Shown: positions 1-7,587, counted from the stretch's first letter. The stretch: DNA of 8,667 nt from JAJPJG01 sp034667645 (GCA_034667645.1 JAXDQV010000195.1:1-8667); one strand, 5' to 3'. Notes: generated from the letters alone by a model not told the origin. Program-made: numbers and translations.

Positions 1-2457
1 GACGACATTTTGCTCTCGCCCGGCACCGGCGGCGAAGTGCTGCTGAAAATCCAGTGCGACTATGAAAACAAGGTCGGGCATCTCGAAGTGCTGCGCGCCG
101 ACCGGCCGATCCTCGTGGGCGAACAGCCGGTGCGCAATTCCGCGCCGCTGCACGACGGCGACACGATCCGCATCGACACCGGCCAGGTGCTGCGGTGCGA
201 TTTTTCCGAGCGGATCATCGAGGAGGAGCGGAACATTATCAGCACGCTCGACCTGCGGGACTTGAACCATCGTTTCCGCGAAGGCGAGACGGCGCTCGAC
301 GGGATGTCGTTTTCGGTGGGCCGCGGCGAAATGGTGTGCGTGATGGGCGCGAGTGGTTCGGGCAAAAGCACCTTGATGCGGGTGCTCGCGGGGCAGCTCC
401 AGCCGCAGGCCGGCGAGGTGCTGCTCAACGGCCAGTCGTTCTACGCGAACCTGGAATCGCTGAAAGGCTACATAAGTTACATCCCGCAGGAGGACGCGTT
501 CGACGAGCATTTGACCATCGAGGAAAACCTCGATTTCGCCGCGGCGATTCGCGCACCGCACCTGACGAATCGCGATCGCGCCCGGCGCATTGACGGCAAG
601 CTCATCGAGCTCGGGCTGACCGAGAGGCGCGACAGCGTCGTTGGTTCGTCGTTGAAAAAAACGCTCAGCGGCGGCGAGCGCAAGCGGCTCAACATTGGCC
701 TCGACATGATCGGCGGCGCGGACGTTTTTCTGTTCGACGAGCCGACCAGCGGGCTGTCGTCAAAGGACGCCGAGCACGTCGTCGAGATCATTCGCTCGAT
801 GGCGCACAACAAAATCGTGCTCGTCACCATTCATCAGCCGACGTCGAAAATTTTCCAAATGTTCAGCAAGGCGCTGCTGCTGGACAAAGGCGGGAAGCTC
901 GTTTTTTTCGGCACGCCGCACGACATGCTTTCGTATTTTGCGCAGGCCGAGCACGAGCAGCATTTCGGCACCGAGCTCGGCGGCTGCCCGGCCTGCGGCA
1001 CCACGCGCCCGGAGTTCATTTTCGACGTGCTCGAGACGCCGCTGCGCGACTTGAGCGGCGACATCATTTACGAGGAAAACGTGCAGGGTCAGCTCGTGCC
1101 GGCGCGCCGCTACTCGCCGGATTACTGGCGCGATAAATACGAGGCCTTTCGCCTGTTGCAGGACATGCGGCAGATCGCGGTGGTCAAGCACGCGCCGACT
1201 CCCGTCCAACCAGTGCCGGTGCGCGGGCCGGAGCGGTTCCGCTGGCGCGATGAGTGGACGCAGCTTCGCATTTTAATCCAGCGCGCCTTCCTCTCGAAAA
1301 TGCGCAATCGCGGCAATCTCCTCACGACGATTGTCGAGGCGCCGGTGCTTGCAGCCCTGATCGGTTCGGTGCTGCGCTATTCGGATTCCGGCGCCTACGA
1401 TTTCGCGTCGGCATATCACATCCCGACCTATCTTTTTCTTGGGCTCGTGGTCGCGATGTTCCTCGGGCTCACCAACAGCGCCGACGATATTATCCGCGAC
1501 CGGACGGTGCTGCAGCGCGAGCGAAAACTGAACGTAAAGCTGCCGTATTACATCCTGGCAAAGTCGATGACACTCGCGCTCTTTGCCGCGGCGCAGTGCG
1601 CGCTGTTCGTGCTCATCGCGAACGCAATTCTCGAAATCCGCGGCATGTTTTGGGTGCACTTCGCTTATAATTTCATCACGGCGTTTGGCGGCGTGACGCT
1701 CGGCCTCCTCATCTCCTCGCTGGTGGTTGATGGAAAAACGGCGGCGAATCTCGTGCCGTTAATTTTGATCCCAAACATCATCCTCGGCGGAGCGCTGATC
1801 AAATACGAGGACATGAACCGCGACCTCGATTTCATTTATCGCGTGCAGCGATTTTTCTCCACGCATCCGGGCGCGGAGGCGGGCAAACGGGACAGCGATC
1901 TGGAGGTGCCGATCCTATGTGAGTTCATGCCGATGCGCTGGAGCTACGAAGCGCTCGTGGTCGCGCAGGCAAAGCTGAATCCGCTCACCTCGCGGCAGGA
2001 AAAACTGCAGCACGAGATCGACGCGCTGGTCGAGCGCGAATCGCGGACGCCTGCGGAAACAAATCGACTCGACGACTTGAAAGACGCGCTCGCGCTGTTG
2101 TCAGGGCTGGAGGCGATCAGTCCCGACGAACTGGATAAACGGCTGCGCAAAGTGGACAAAGTCGTCGGCGGAAAAGCGCTCGACGCGGGCGATCTGAAAT
2201 CGCATCGCGGCGGTTTCAGTGCGGAACGGATTTACGTGAACACGAAGATCACCGATCTCGTTTCCAAGGCCGAGACCGAGCAGGCGGACTATCGCCGATC
2301 GCGGAGCATCAACGTCTTTTTCGGCCCGCAAAAGCACTTCGGCAGCGTCGAGTGCAGCGTGCTGACTTTCAACATGTTGATCCTGCTGATCTTCTCCGCT
2401 GGCACGCTCGGCTTGCTGCATTTGAGCCTGAAGCGACAGCTCCGGACGCGCAGCTAG
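1..2457 (+). CDS. ABCG-type ABC transporter, ATPase fused to permease, with N-terminal FHA-like segment (5' partial)
   Basis: This is a half-size ABC exporter with ATPase and membrane domains in one inner-membrane chain, probably working as a dimer; the substrate cannot be told. The frame is open to base 1. The first possible start, TTG at 10, has no ribosome site and cuts into a domain, so the true start lies upstream. Bases 115-207 (ILVGEQPV, then LHDGDTIRI) resemble the C-terminal half of an FHA domain, but the phosphopeptide-binding part is not visible. The ATPase shows Walker A GASGSGKST (346-372), signature LSGGE (664-678), Walker B VFLFDEPTSGL (724-756) and the switch histidine in TIHQP (832). 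A linker carries a CPAC pair (985-996). Six membrane segments fit 1321-1374, 1426-1480, 1546-1635, 1660-1728, 1741-1800 and 2359-2430, as in ABCG proteins. A roughly 185-residue loop between the last two includes PMRWSYEAL (1930-1956) and a charged, probably helical stretch (about 1975-2160). The layout recalls mycobacterial Rv1747, which joins FHA, ATPase and permease domains. Confidence 0.94.
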   Translation, partial: DDILLSPGTGGEVLLKIQCDYENKVGHLEVLRADRPILVGEQPVRNSAPLHDGDTIRIDTGQVLRCDFSERIIEEERNIISTLDLRDLNHRFREGETALDGMSFSVGRGEMVCVMGASGSGKSTLMRVLAGQLQPQAGEVLLNGQSFYANLESLKGYISYIPQEDAFDEHLTIEENLDFAAAIRAPHLTNRDRARRIDGKLIELGLTERRDSVVGSSLKKTLSGGERKRLNIGLDMIGGADVFLFDEPTSGLSSKDAEHVVEIIRSMAHNKIVLVTIHQPTSKIFQMFSKALLLDKGGKLVFFGTPHDMLSYFAQAEHEQHFGTELGGCPACGTTRPEFIFDVLETPLRDLSGDIIYEENVQGQLVPARRYSPDYWRDKYEAFRLLQDMRQIAVVKHAPTPVQPVPVRGPERFRWRDEWTQLRILIQRAFLSKMRNRGNLLTTIVEAPVLAALIGSVLRYSDSGAYDFASAYHIPTYLFLGLVVAMFLGLTNSADDIIRDRTVLQRERKLNVKLPYYILAKSMTLALFAAAQCALFVLIANAILEIRGMFWVHFAYNFITAFGGVTLGLLISSLVVDGKTAANLVPLILIPNIILGGALIKYEDMNRDLDFIYRVQRFFSTHPGAEAGKRDSDLEVPILCEFMPMRWSYEALVVAQAKLNPLTSRQEKLQHEIDALVERESRTPAETNRLDDLKDALALLSGLEAISPDELDKRLRKVDKVVGGKALDAGDLKSHRGGFSAERIYVNTKITDLVSKAETEQADYRRSRSINVFFGPQKHFGSVECSVLTFNMLILLIFSAGTLGLLHLSLKRQLRTRS

Positions 2458-2502
2458 ATTCGCCTCGACGCCAATGTCCGGGCGCTTACATTTCTCGCCC
2501 TG

Positions 2503-3900
2503 ATGCGCACGGCATTTCTCCCGATCTTTCTGGCGTTTGCCTATGCGGCGGCGGCGGACGTGATCACGCTCAAAAACGGGGAGAAACTCACCGGAAAAGT
2601 CAGGCAGGAAACCGATAAGGACGTGACGATGAACGTGCAATTGTCGGAGTCGATCAGTGACGAGCGGACGATCCCGCGCAGCGAAATCGCGCTGGTGGAA
2701 AAGGATACCCCGGACGAAATCGCATGGCGGGAGGCGAAGAATCTCAAGCCGGATCCGACGAACTCTTTCGCGCCGGAAACTTACGATCGCGCACTGGGAA
2801 CCTTGCGGAATTTTCAAAACAGCTACCCAAAAAGCCCGCACGCCGCAGAGGTGCAGGAAGCCATTGATACGTTGGAAAAAGAGCGGGTGCGGGTGGCGGA
2901 CGGACAGGTGAAATATCTCGGGCAATGGCTCTCGCGCAGCGAAGCCGAGAAACGCAATATCCAGATCCAGGCGCAGCAGTTCTTCGCGACGATGCGCGAG
3001 CAGGCGGCAAGCGGAGATTTCGTCACCACGCTCAACACCTTCGATGCCTTTGAGAAAAGCTACTCCACGACGCGCCCCTATCCCGACGCGATCGAGCTCG
3101 CAAAATCGGTCCTGCCCCGACTGCAGCAAATGGTCGCCAATCGGACGAAGGCGCTCGTTTTCGAACAGCAGCAGTTTCAAAAGGAGCTTTCGATGCTTTC
3201 GGGAACGAAAAAATCCGATTTGATCGCTGCCGAAAAGCGCGAGCAAGCCGGCTTCGACGCGGCCCTTGCGTCCAATGCGAAGTCGGGCGCGAAATGGCCG
3301 GTTTACATTCCGCGAAGCGCGAAGAGCCTCGATCTCCTGCAAAAAACGATTGCTGCAGAATCAGCGCGTCTCAAGGCGCTGCCGGTGCAAAAAATGCGTG
3401 AGTCGATCGCGAATGTGGATGTGGCCAAGGCCGCACTCTTGTCCGGCGCCTTGGGAAAAGCGGACACGCTGCTCGCGACCGCGGAGCAACTCTGGCCGCA
3501 GAACGAGGCGACGACTTACTGGAAAGGCCGCGCCAAGGAATTGCGACCCGGAACGCCCGCGCCGGCGACTGCCATGCGAGCGACTACTTCCTCTCCAGCC
3601 AACGTGCGACCTCAACCGCCGGCGATGGTTCTTGCGGCACCGGCCCTGCCGTCGTCAGCAGGAGCTGCAAGCGCCGCGGCGACCAGCACTCCGAGCGAGA
3701 GCGCCACGCCGAGTCCCTCTCCATCACCAGAGAGCACGCCGGTCCCGATCATTCCAAAGGAAACTATCGCGACCATGCCGAAGCGCGCTTTTTTCCTCAC
3801 GCTGCCGGGAGGTTTCGCAATCCTCGGAATTGCGCTCGTGCTCGTGCTGGTCATCGAACTGGTCAGCCGCTCTCAAACCCGAAAGGACGCCGAACCATGA
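2503..3900 (+). CDS. secreted protein with C-terminal membrane anchor, function unknown
   Basis: The 465-residue product is not assigned to a characterised family. Residues 1-18 are a signal peptide (MRTAFLPIFLAFAYAAAA, cut before D19). The mature protein opens with DVITLKNGEKLTGKV, a short beta-rich segment of the DVxxLKDGxxxxGxV kind common at the N-terminus of secreted Verrucomicrobia and Planctomycetes proteins, and has a TPDE motif at 69-72 like that of verrucomicrobial 'PTPDL' proteins. Residues 80-345 are mostly helical and charged, with TPR-like pieces (YDRALGTLRNFQNSYPKS; ALGKADTLLATAEQLWPQN). Residues 347-420 are rich in Pro, Ala, Ser and Thr and look like a flexible spacer. A hydrophobic segment at 430-454 followed by a basic tail would anchor the protein in the inner membrane with its body in the periplasm. 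The ATG at 2503 is the only start giving the signal peptide, and it has no Shine-Dalgarno site. The gene lies 45 bases after the ABC transporter and overlaps hisB by four bases, so co-transcription with hisB is likely; a role in histidine synthesis is not implied. Confidence 0.82.
   Translation: MRTAFLPIFLAFAYAAAADVITLKNGEKLTGKVRQETDKDVTMNVQLSESISDERTIPRSEIALVEKDTPDEIAWREAKNLKPDPTNSFAPETYDRALGTLRNFQNSYPKSPHAAEVQEAIDTLEKERVRVADGQVKYLGQWLSRSEAEKRNIQIQAQQFFATMREQAASGDFVTTLNTFDAFEKSYSTTRPYPDAIELAKSVLPRLQQMVANRTKALVFEQQQFQKELSMLSGTKKSDLIAAEKREQAGFDAALASNAKSGAKWPVYIPRSAKSLDLLQKTIAAESARLKALPVQKMRESIANVDVAKAALLSGALGKADTLLATAEQLWPQNEATTYWKGRAKELRPGTPAPATAMRATTSSPANVRPQPPAMVLAAPALPSSAGAASAAATSTPSESATPSPSPSPESTPVPIIPKETIATMPKRAFFLTLPGGFAILGIALVLVLVIELVSRSQTRKDAEP
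3882..3887 (+). promoter_or_regulatory. ribosome binding site of hisB inside the upstream gene
   Basis: AAAGGA lies nine bases before the hisB ATG at 3897, within the last codons of the preceding gene. It is the clearest Shine-Dalgarno site in the window. With the ATGA stop-start overlap at 3897-3900 it suggests that ribosomes finishing the upstream gene can re-initiate on hisB. Confidence 0.65.
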
Positions 3901-4487
3901 GCAACCGCACTGCGCGAATTGACCGCAAAACGCATGAGACAAATATCGTGGTCGAGCTCACTATCGATGGTCGCGGGGAGAGCAGCATCGGGACCAAGAT
4001 CCCGTTCTTCGACCACATGCTCACGCTTTTTGCGCGCCACAGTCTCGTTGATTTGAAAGTGACTGCGGACGGCGATATCGACGTTGATTTGCACCACACC
4101 GTCGAGGACACGGGCATCGCGCTCGGGCAGGCCTTTGCACAGGCGCTCGGCGACAAGCGCGGCATCCGCCGCTACGGCCACGCTTATCTCCCGATGGACG
4201 AGACGCTCACACGGGTCGCGCTCGATTTTAGCGGCCGTCCTTATCTCGAATATCGCGCGCCGGCGGCCGTCGAGGCAATCGGCGGATTTTCGTTCCAACT
4301 CGTCGAGGAATTCCTGCGCGGATTCGCCGTGCATGCCGGCATCAATCTTCATGTGGAGATTTTATACGGTCGCGACCCGCACCACATGGCGGAGTCGGTT
4401 TTCAAAGGCCTCGCCAAAGCGGTGGACGCGGCATATCAGCTCGATCCGCGCGTCACTGGAGTGCCGAGCACGAAGGGCGTGCTTTGA
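3897..4487 (+). CDS. hisB: imidazoleglycerol-phosphate dehydratase
   Basis: This is the cytoplasmic enzyme that dehydrates imidazole-glycerol phosphate to imidazole-acetol phosphate in histidine biosynthesis. The 196-residue length is typical of the stand-alone dehydratase; the phosphatase half found in E. coli HisB is absent. Visible family motifs are the N-terminal KTHETNI segment, FFDHML (residues 37-42), the metal-binding HHTVEDTG (66-73), PMDETL followed by SGRPYLEY, FSFQLVEEF, and the second metal-binding HHMAES (162-167). The C-terminus VPSTKGVL is the usual family ending. No catalytic residue appears to be missing. The start is fixed by the ATGA overlap with the preceding gene and by AAAGGA nine bases upstream. 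The gene is followed not by another his gene but by a secreted repeat protein; hisH and hisA come 1.7 kb later on the same strand. Confidence 0.98.
   Translation: MSNRTARIDRKTHETNIVVELTIDGRGESSIGTKIPFFDHMLTLFARHSLVDLKVTADGDIDVDLHHTVEDTGIALGQAFAQALGDKRGIRRYGHAYLPMDETLTRVALDFSGRPYLEYRAPAAVEAIGGFSFQLVEEFLRGFAVHAGINLHVEILYGRDPHHMAESVFKGLAKAVDAAYQLDPRVTGVPSTKGVL
4467..4485 (+). terminator. weak hairpin at the hisB stop codon
   Basis: AGCACG (4467-4472) and CGTGCT (4478-4483) can form a six-base-pair stem with loop AAGGG, followed by only three T residues. It lies inside the last hisB codons, so it may simply reflect the sequence coding for STKGVL. An alternative pairing exists between CCGAGCAC (4464-4471) and GTGCTCGG (4515-4522). 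As a terminator it is weak. Confidence 0.2.
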
Positions 4488-4537
4488 TGATCTCTTTGCG
4501 AGACGGTCAACTCGGTGCTCGGTATCTTGAACGTGAA

Positions 4538-4549
4538 TTTTATATAAAA
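4538..4549 (+). other. AT-rich palindrome upstream of the repeat protein
   Basis: TTTTATATAAAA is a perfect 12-base palindrome in an otherwise GC-rich spacer of 91 bases between hisB and the next gene. It contains -10-like hexamers (TATATA, TATAAA), but the only -35-like sequence nearby (TTGAAC, 4527-4532) is just 8-10 bases away, too close for a normal sigma70 promoter. It may mark the promoter of the following gene, with the start codon at 4579, but this is uncertain. Confidence 0.3.
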
Positions 4550-4578
4550 ACCGCACTGAATCTCGAATTCTTCCTCCC

Positions 4579-6139
4579 ATGAAAACTGCCGCCGCTCTGT
4601 ATGTCACGTTGTTCGTCTTCGCCCGCTATGAAGCTTCCGCGGCCACCTTCACTATCGGCGACCACAATGTCGCCGCTTTGAAAGCTGCTATCTTGAAAGC
4701 CAATACGAACAACCAGGATGACCGTGATCCAGTTGGCGCCGCACGGCACCTACGTCCTCACTGTGCCGGACAATTCTGACAATGGCCTGCCGGTGATTCG
4801 TCCCGATGGCGGAAAAAAACTGAGCATCCTCGGCCAGGGAGCCATCCTCTCTCGCAGCGTGGTGGCCGGCACGCCGGCATTTCGTATCTTTTACATTCTT
4901 CCTGGCTCCGAGGTTGTCATTGATGGGCTCACGATTTCCAATGGCGCTGCTTTTGCCGCGGCCGGCCTTTTCAACGATAACGCCAAAGTCACGATCCTGA
5001 ACTCAACGCTCACGCGTAACATTGCACGGTTCGCGGGCGCCATTCAAAACACCGGCCGTTTTGGCAGCGCGACGCTGACGGTTGCCAATTCGACGTTCAG
5101 CGACAACCTGGTATTTCGCGATGAAAATTCCTTCGGCTCGCGCCCACGTGGCGGAGCGATTTACTGCGACGGCGAATACGGAATGGTGGTGCTGAATGTG
5201 ACCGGATGCACCTTTGCGCGAAACTCCGCTGGAGAGGGAGGAGCCATCTACAATCGTGGCGACGGAGGACATGCCGCGCTTCGCATTACTACCTCAACCT
5301 TCAGCGAAAACACGGCGCGATTTTTCGGTGGCGCGATCCACAATCTTAGTGATTTCGGAGATGCCCCATTGCGCGTTATCAGTTCCACTTTCAGTCTCAA
5401 CTCCGCGAGCACTGGCGGCGCGATTTATAACACGGGAGAAAACGGCACCGCCGCAATTGAGATAGGGAACAGCATTTTCCTATCGGGTTCATCTGGCGGC
5501 AATCTCTTTAATCGCACGCCGCTGTTCTCGACGTTCACCCCGGTGATCTCGCTCGGCTACAACGTCATAAGTGATGACAACGACGGCTCGTATGGCTCCG
5601 AAGGTCTTTTGCACGGCCCCGGCGACCAACGCGGAACCGATCCGTTGCTCGATCCCGATGGGCTTCAGGATAACGGCGGGCCGACAGAGACCATCGCTTT
5701 AATGCCCGGCAGTCCTGCGATCGACAAAGGGAAGAATATCGACAGCACAGCACAGGATCAGCGCGGGTTTCTTCGGACTCATGACTTTCCAACGATCGCT
5801 CCGGCGCTCGGAGGCGACAACACTGATGCAGGTGCGTATGAACTGCATCCAGACGCGGATGGCGACGGCATTCCGGATTATCTCGATCATTGCCCTGCGT
5901 CTGATTTGCGAGCGACGGTATGGATTGGCGCGTTCAACACCAGCGTGCCGAACTCCCTCTTCAATGACGGCTGCACCATCGCGGACCTGATTGCAGAACA
6001 AGCGGCGAGATCCGCAAATCACGGACAATTTGTGAGCGCAGTCGCGAAACTCACGAATGATCTCGTAAGGCAGGGCGTTCTTTCTGGAACACAAAAAGGA
6101 ATCCTGCAAAGGAGCGCTGCGAAGGCCGCGATTCCGTAA
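4579..6139 (+). CDS. secreted Pmp-like beta-helix repeat protein, reading frame broken near 4722
   Basis: An exported protein of GGAI/STF-N repeats, probably a right-handed beta-helix at or outside the cell surface; its role is unknown. The ATG at 4579 starts a signal peptide (MKTAAALYVTLFVFARYEASA) followed by ATFTIGDHNV and AALKAAILKANTNNQDD, the usual start of this protein class. The expected continuation, VIQLAPHGTYVLT, lies in the next frame from 4724. Removing one C at 4722/4723 joins them into about 519 residues. The second frame has its own ATG at 4718, but starting there loses the signal peptide. Repeats cover 5036-5425. Then come GGPTETIALMPGSPAIDKG (5675-5731) and DAGAYEL (5825-5845), as in 'choice-of-anchor Q' proteins, an acidic, probably calcium-binding DADGDGIPDYLDHCP (5852-5896) like thrombospondin type 3 repeats, and a C-terminal module (about 5930-6136) with NHGQFVSAVAKLTND. 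No autotransporter barrel is visible. It may be a pseudogene, a sequencing error, or less likely a programmed frameshift. It interrupts the his cluster. Confidence 0.85.
4717..4726 (+). other. apparent one-base insertion (frameshift point)
   Basis: GATGACCGTG can be read as Asp-Asp in the frame of the signal peptide and as the lead-in to Val-Ile-Gln-Leu-Ala-Pro one frame on. Deleting one of the two C residues at 4722-4723 gives DDVIQLAP, which matches the usual start of the beta-helix in this protein class. The site has no long homopolymer and no recognisable slippery heptamer. Confidence 0.75.
5036..5425 (+). repeat. five GGA(I) repeats with STF-x-x-N partners
   Basis: GAI or GGAI motifs begin at 5036 (GAIQNTG), 5150 (GGAIYCD), 5237 (GGAIYNR), 5327 (GGAIHNL) and 5414 (GGAIYNT), spaced 38, 29, 30 and 29 residues apart. 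Each of the intervals holds a partner of the form STFSDN, CTFARN, STFSEN or STFSLN. The GGAI plus FxxN pairing defines the repeats of chlamydial polymorphic membrane proteins and related bacterial beta-helix proteins. The DNA copies are diverged, so the repeat is seen at protein level. Confidence 0.85.
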
Positions 6140-6202
6140 CGAGGCACAGCGGAAGTCCCGGCGTTGACACTTGCGTGGCTCGACTTGAAGTTTGGCGGTT
6201 TT

Positions 6203-6814
6203 ATGATCGCGCTCATCGATTACGGCAGTGGGAATATCCGCAGCGTGAGCAAGGCGTTGGCGCGTGAGGGTGCGGACGTGCGACTCGTGAGTGAGCCGTC
6301 GGAATTAAAAACCGCGGAGGCAGTGGTTCTGCCGGGAGTGGGCGATTTTGGCGACTGCGCCCGCAATATCAAAGCACGCGGGCTCTGGGATCCGATTCAG
6401 GAATGGCTCCGCGCTGACAAACCATTTCTCGGCATTTGCGTTGGTTACCAGCTTCTATTCGACTCCAGCGAAGAGGCTCCCGGCGAGCGAGGATTCGGAT
6501 TTTTCTCCGGGCCCGTTCAGCGTTTTCGCACACCCGGGCTCAAAGTTCCTCAGATTGGGTGGAACAACCTCGAGTTCCCCGGCACCCGGCATCCGTTGTG
6601 GAACGGTCTCCCGAACGACCCGTTTGTTTTTTTTGTGCACTCTTATTACCCGTCGCCGGAAGACCAAACCGTGATCACTGCGTGCACAACTTATGGGCAA
6701 ACGTTCGCGGCCAGTGCCGCGCGGGGGCGGGTGGCAGGAATGCAGTTTCATCCCGAGAAAAGTCAGGAAGCGGGGCTGACCATTCTCCGAAACTTCGTTA
6801 AATCCATCGCCTAA
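6203..6814 (+). CDS. hisH: imidazole glycerol phosphate synthase, glutamine amidotransferase subunit
   Basis: HisH hydrolyses glutamine and passes ammonia to HisF, which turns PRFAR into imidazole-glycerol phosphate and AICAR. The protein is 203 residues from the ATG at 6203, a normal length, and starts with the typical MIALIDYGSGNIRSV. An in-frame TTG at 6164 would add 13 residues with no family counterpart, so it is not chosen. The class I amidotransferase residues are visible: the nucleophile Cys79 in LGICVGYQLLF, and His183 and Glu185 in MQFHPEKS. LPGVGDFGDC (residues 43-52) is the usual oxyanion-region motif, and PQIGWNN and FVHSYY are further HisH hallmarks. The upstream GGCGG (6194-6198) is at best a weak ribosome site. 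The gene follows the repeat protein by 63 bases and precedes hisA by 67; its partner hisF is not in the window. Confidence 0.97.
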   Translation: MIALIDYGSGNIRSVSKALAREGADVRLVSEPSELKTAEAVVLPGVGDFGDCARNIKARGLWDPIQEWLRADKPFLGICVGYQLLFDSSEEAPGERGFGFFSGPVQRFRTPGLKVPQIGWNNLEFPGTRHPLWNGLPNDPFVFFVHSYYPSPEDQTVITACTTYGQTFAASAARGRVAGMQFHPEKSQEAGLTILRNFVKSIA

Positions 6815-6832
6815 CAAGAGGGCGCAGTCCGT

Positions 6833-6851
6833 CGGAAATCTGTTCTTTCCG
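6833..6851 (+). other. hairpin in the hisH-hisA spacer
   Basis: CGGAAA (6833-6838) and TTTCCG (6846-6851) form a six-base-pair stem with a seven-base loop, extendable by two G-U pairs. There is no T run directly after it (TTTT comes about ten bases later), so it is a poor intrinsic terminator. It could be an mRNA processing or stability element between hisH and hisA. Confidence 0.3.
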
Positions 6852-6881
6852 GTCGTCCTGTTTTCCTGATTCAACGTAGCC

Positions 6882-7586
6882 GTGCTTATTCTTCCCGCGA
6901 TCGATCTGATGAATGGCGAGGTGGTGCGGCTCCGGCAGGGAATCGCCTCGGAGAAAACCGTTTATTCAAACGATCCCGTGGCCTTTGCCAAAAAGTGGCA
7001 GGATGAAGGCGGTGATTACCTGCATATCGTTGATCTCGATGCCGCGTTTTCCGGTGAGTCTCGCAATCTGCAGATCGTGGAGAAAATCGCGGGCGCGGTG
7101 TCCATTCCCTGCGAACTGGGCGGGGGAATGCGGAGCGAGGAAGCGGTGCAACAGGCATTTAAGGCTGGTGTGACCCGCGTGGTGATTGGCACGCGGGCCA
7201 GCGAGTCGATCGAGTTCGTGCGCGAGCTTTGCCAGAAATTTGGCGGGGAAAAAATCGCCGTCGGAATCGATGCGAAGAATGGGATGGTCTCAATCAAGGG
7301 CTGGACTGAGCTCTCCCAAACGTCTGCGCTGGAACTCGCGCTGAACGCAGAGGCCGCGGGTGTCGGCACGATTATTTACACCGATATTGCGACGGACGGA
7401 ATGCTGTCGGGTCCGAATTTTAAGGAGCTGGAAAAGATGCTCAGCTCCCTGCGCTGTCAGTTGATCGCGAGTGGCGGGGTCTCATGCGCCGCCGACGTGC
7501 AGCGTCTGCGCTCGATGCCGGGACTTTACGGGGCGATTATCGGCAAAGCGCTTTACGACGAAAAAATCGATCTACGGCGCCTCTAA
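6882..7586 (+). CDS. hisA: 1-(5-phosphoribosyl)-5-[(5-phosphoribosylamino)methylideneamino]imidazole-4-carboxamide isomerase
   Basis: HisA catalyses the Amadori rearrangement of ProFAR to PRFAR, the substrate of HisF-HisH. The 234-residue protein has the expected length for this beta/alpha barrel. The catalytic aspartates are Asp8 in LPAIDLMNG and Asp130 in GIDAKNG, with the TDIATDGM segment following (Asp168). VDLDAAFSG, CELGGGMRS, VVIGTRA and LIASGGVS are the barrel-strand motifs that hold the substrate phosphates. The start is GTG at 6882: an in-frame TGA at 6867 leaves no earlier start, and the usual HisA N-terminus begins right there. No Shine-Dalgarno sequence precedes it. It probably shares a transcript with hisH. 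Its stop codon is one base from the end of a convergent small gene, with no clear terminator between. Confidence 0.97.
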   Translation: MLILPAIDLMNGEVVRLRQGIASEKTVYSNDPVAFAKKWQDEGGDYLHIVDLDAAFSGESRNLQIVEKIAGAVSIPCELGGGMRSEEAVQQAFKAGVTRVVIGTRASESIEFVRELCQKFGGEKIAVGIDAKNGMVSIKGWTELSQTSALELALNAEAAGVGTIIYTDIATDGMLSGPNFKELEKMLSSLRCQLIASGGVSCAADVQRLRSMPGLYGAIIGKALYDEKIDLRRL

Positions 7587-7587
7587 C

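Noticed and set aside
760..1209. 149-codon minus-strand frame inside the ABC transporter gene
   Set aside because: It overlaps the Walker B and switch-histidine region of the ATPase and has no domain or signal of its own.
2101..3342. 413-codon open frame on the minus strand
   Set aside because: It lies opposite the 3' end of the ABC transporter and most of the anchored secreted protein, both well supported. Its product is Arg-rich with no recognisable domain, as expected for an antisense shadow in GC-rich DNA.
4527..4548. TTGAAC plus TATAAA as a sigma70 promoter of the repeat protein
   Set aside because: The two hexamers are only 8-10 bases apart, far from the usual 16-18. Only the AT-rich palindrome was kept, at low confidence.
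6164..6192. TTGACA as a -35 box for hisH
   Set aside because: No sequence resembling TATAAT lies 16-18 bases downstream.
6164..6202. TTG start extending hisH by 13 residues
   Set aside because: HisH proteins begin at the MIALIDYGSGN motif. The TTG overlaps a TTGACA sequence and the added residues match nothing in the family.
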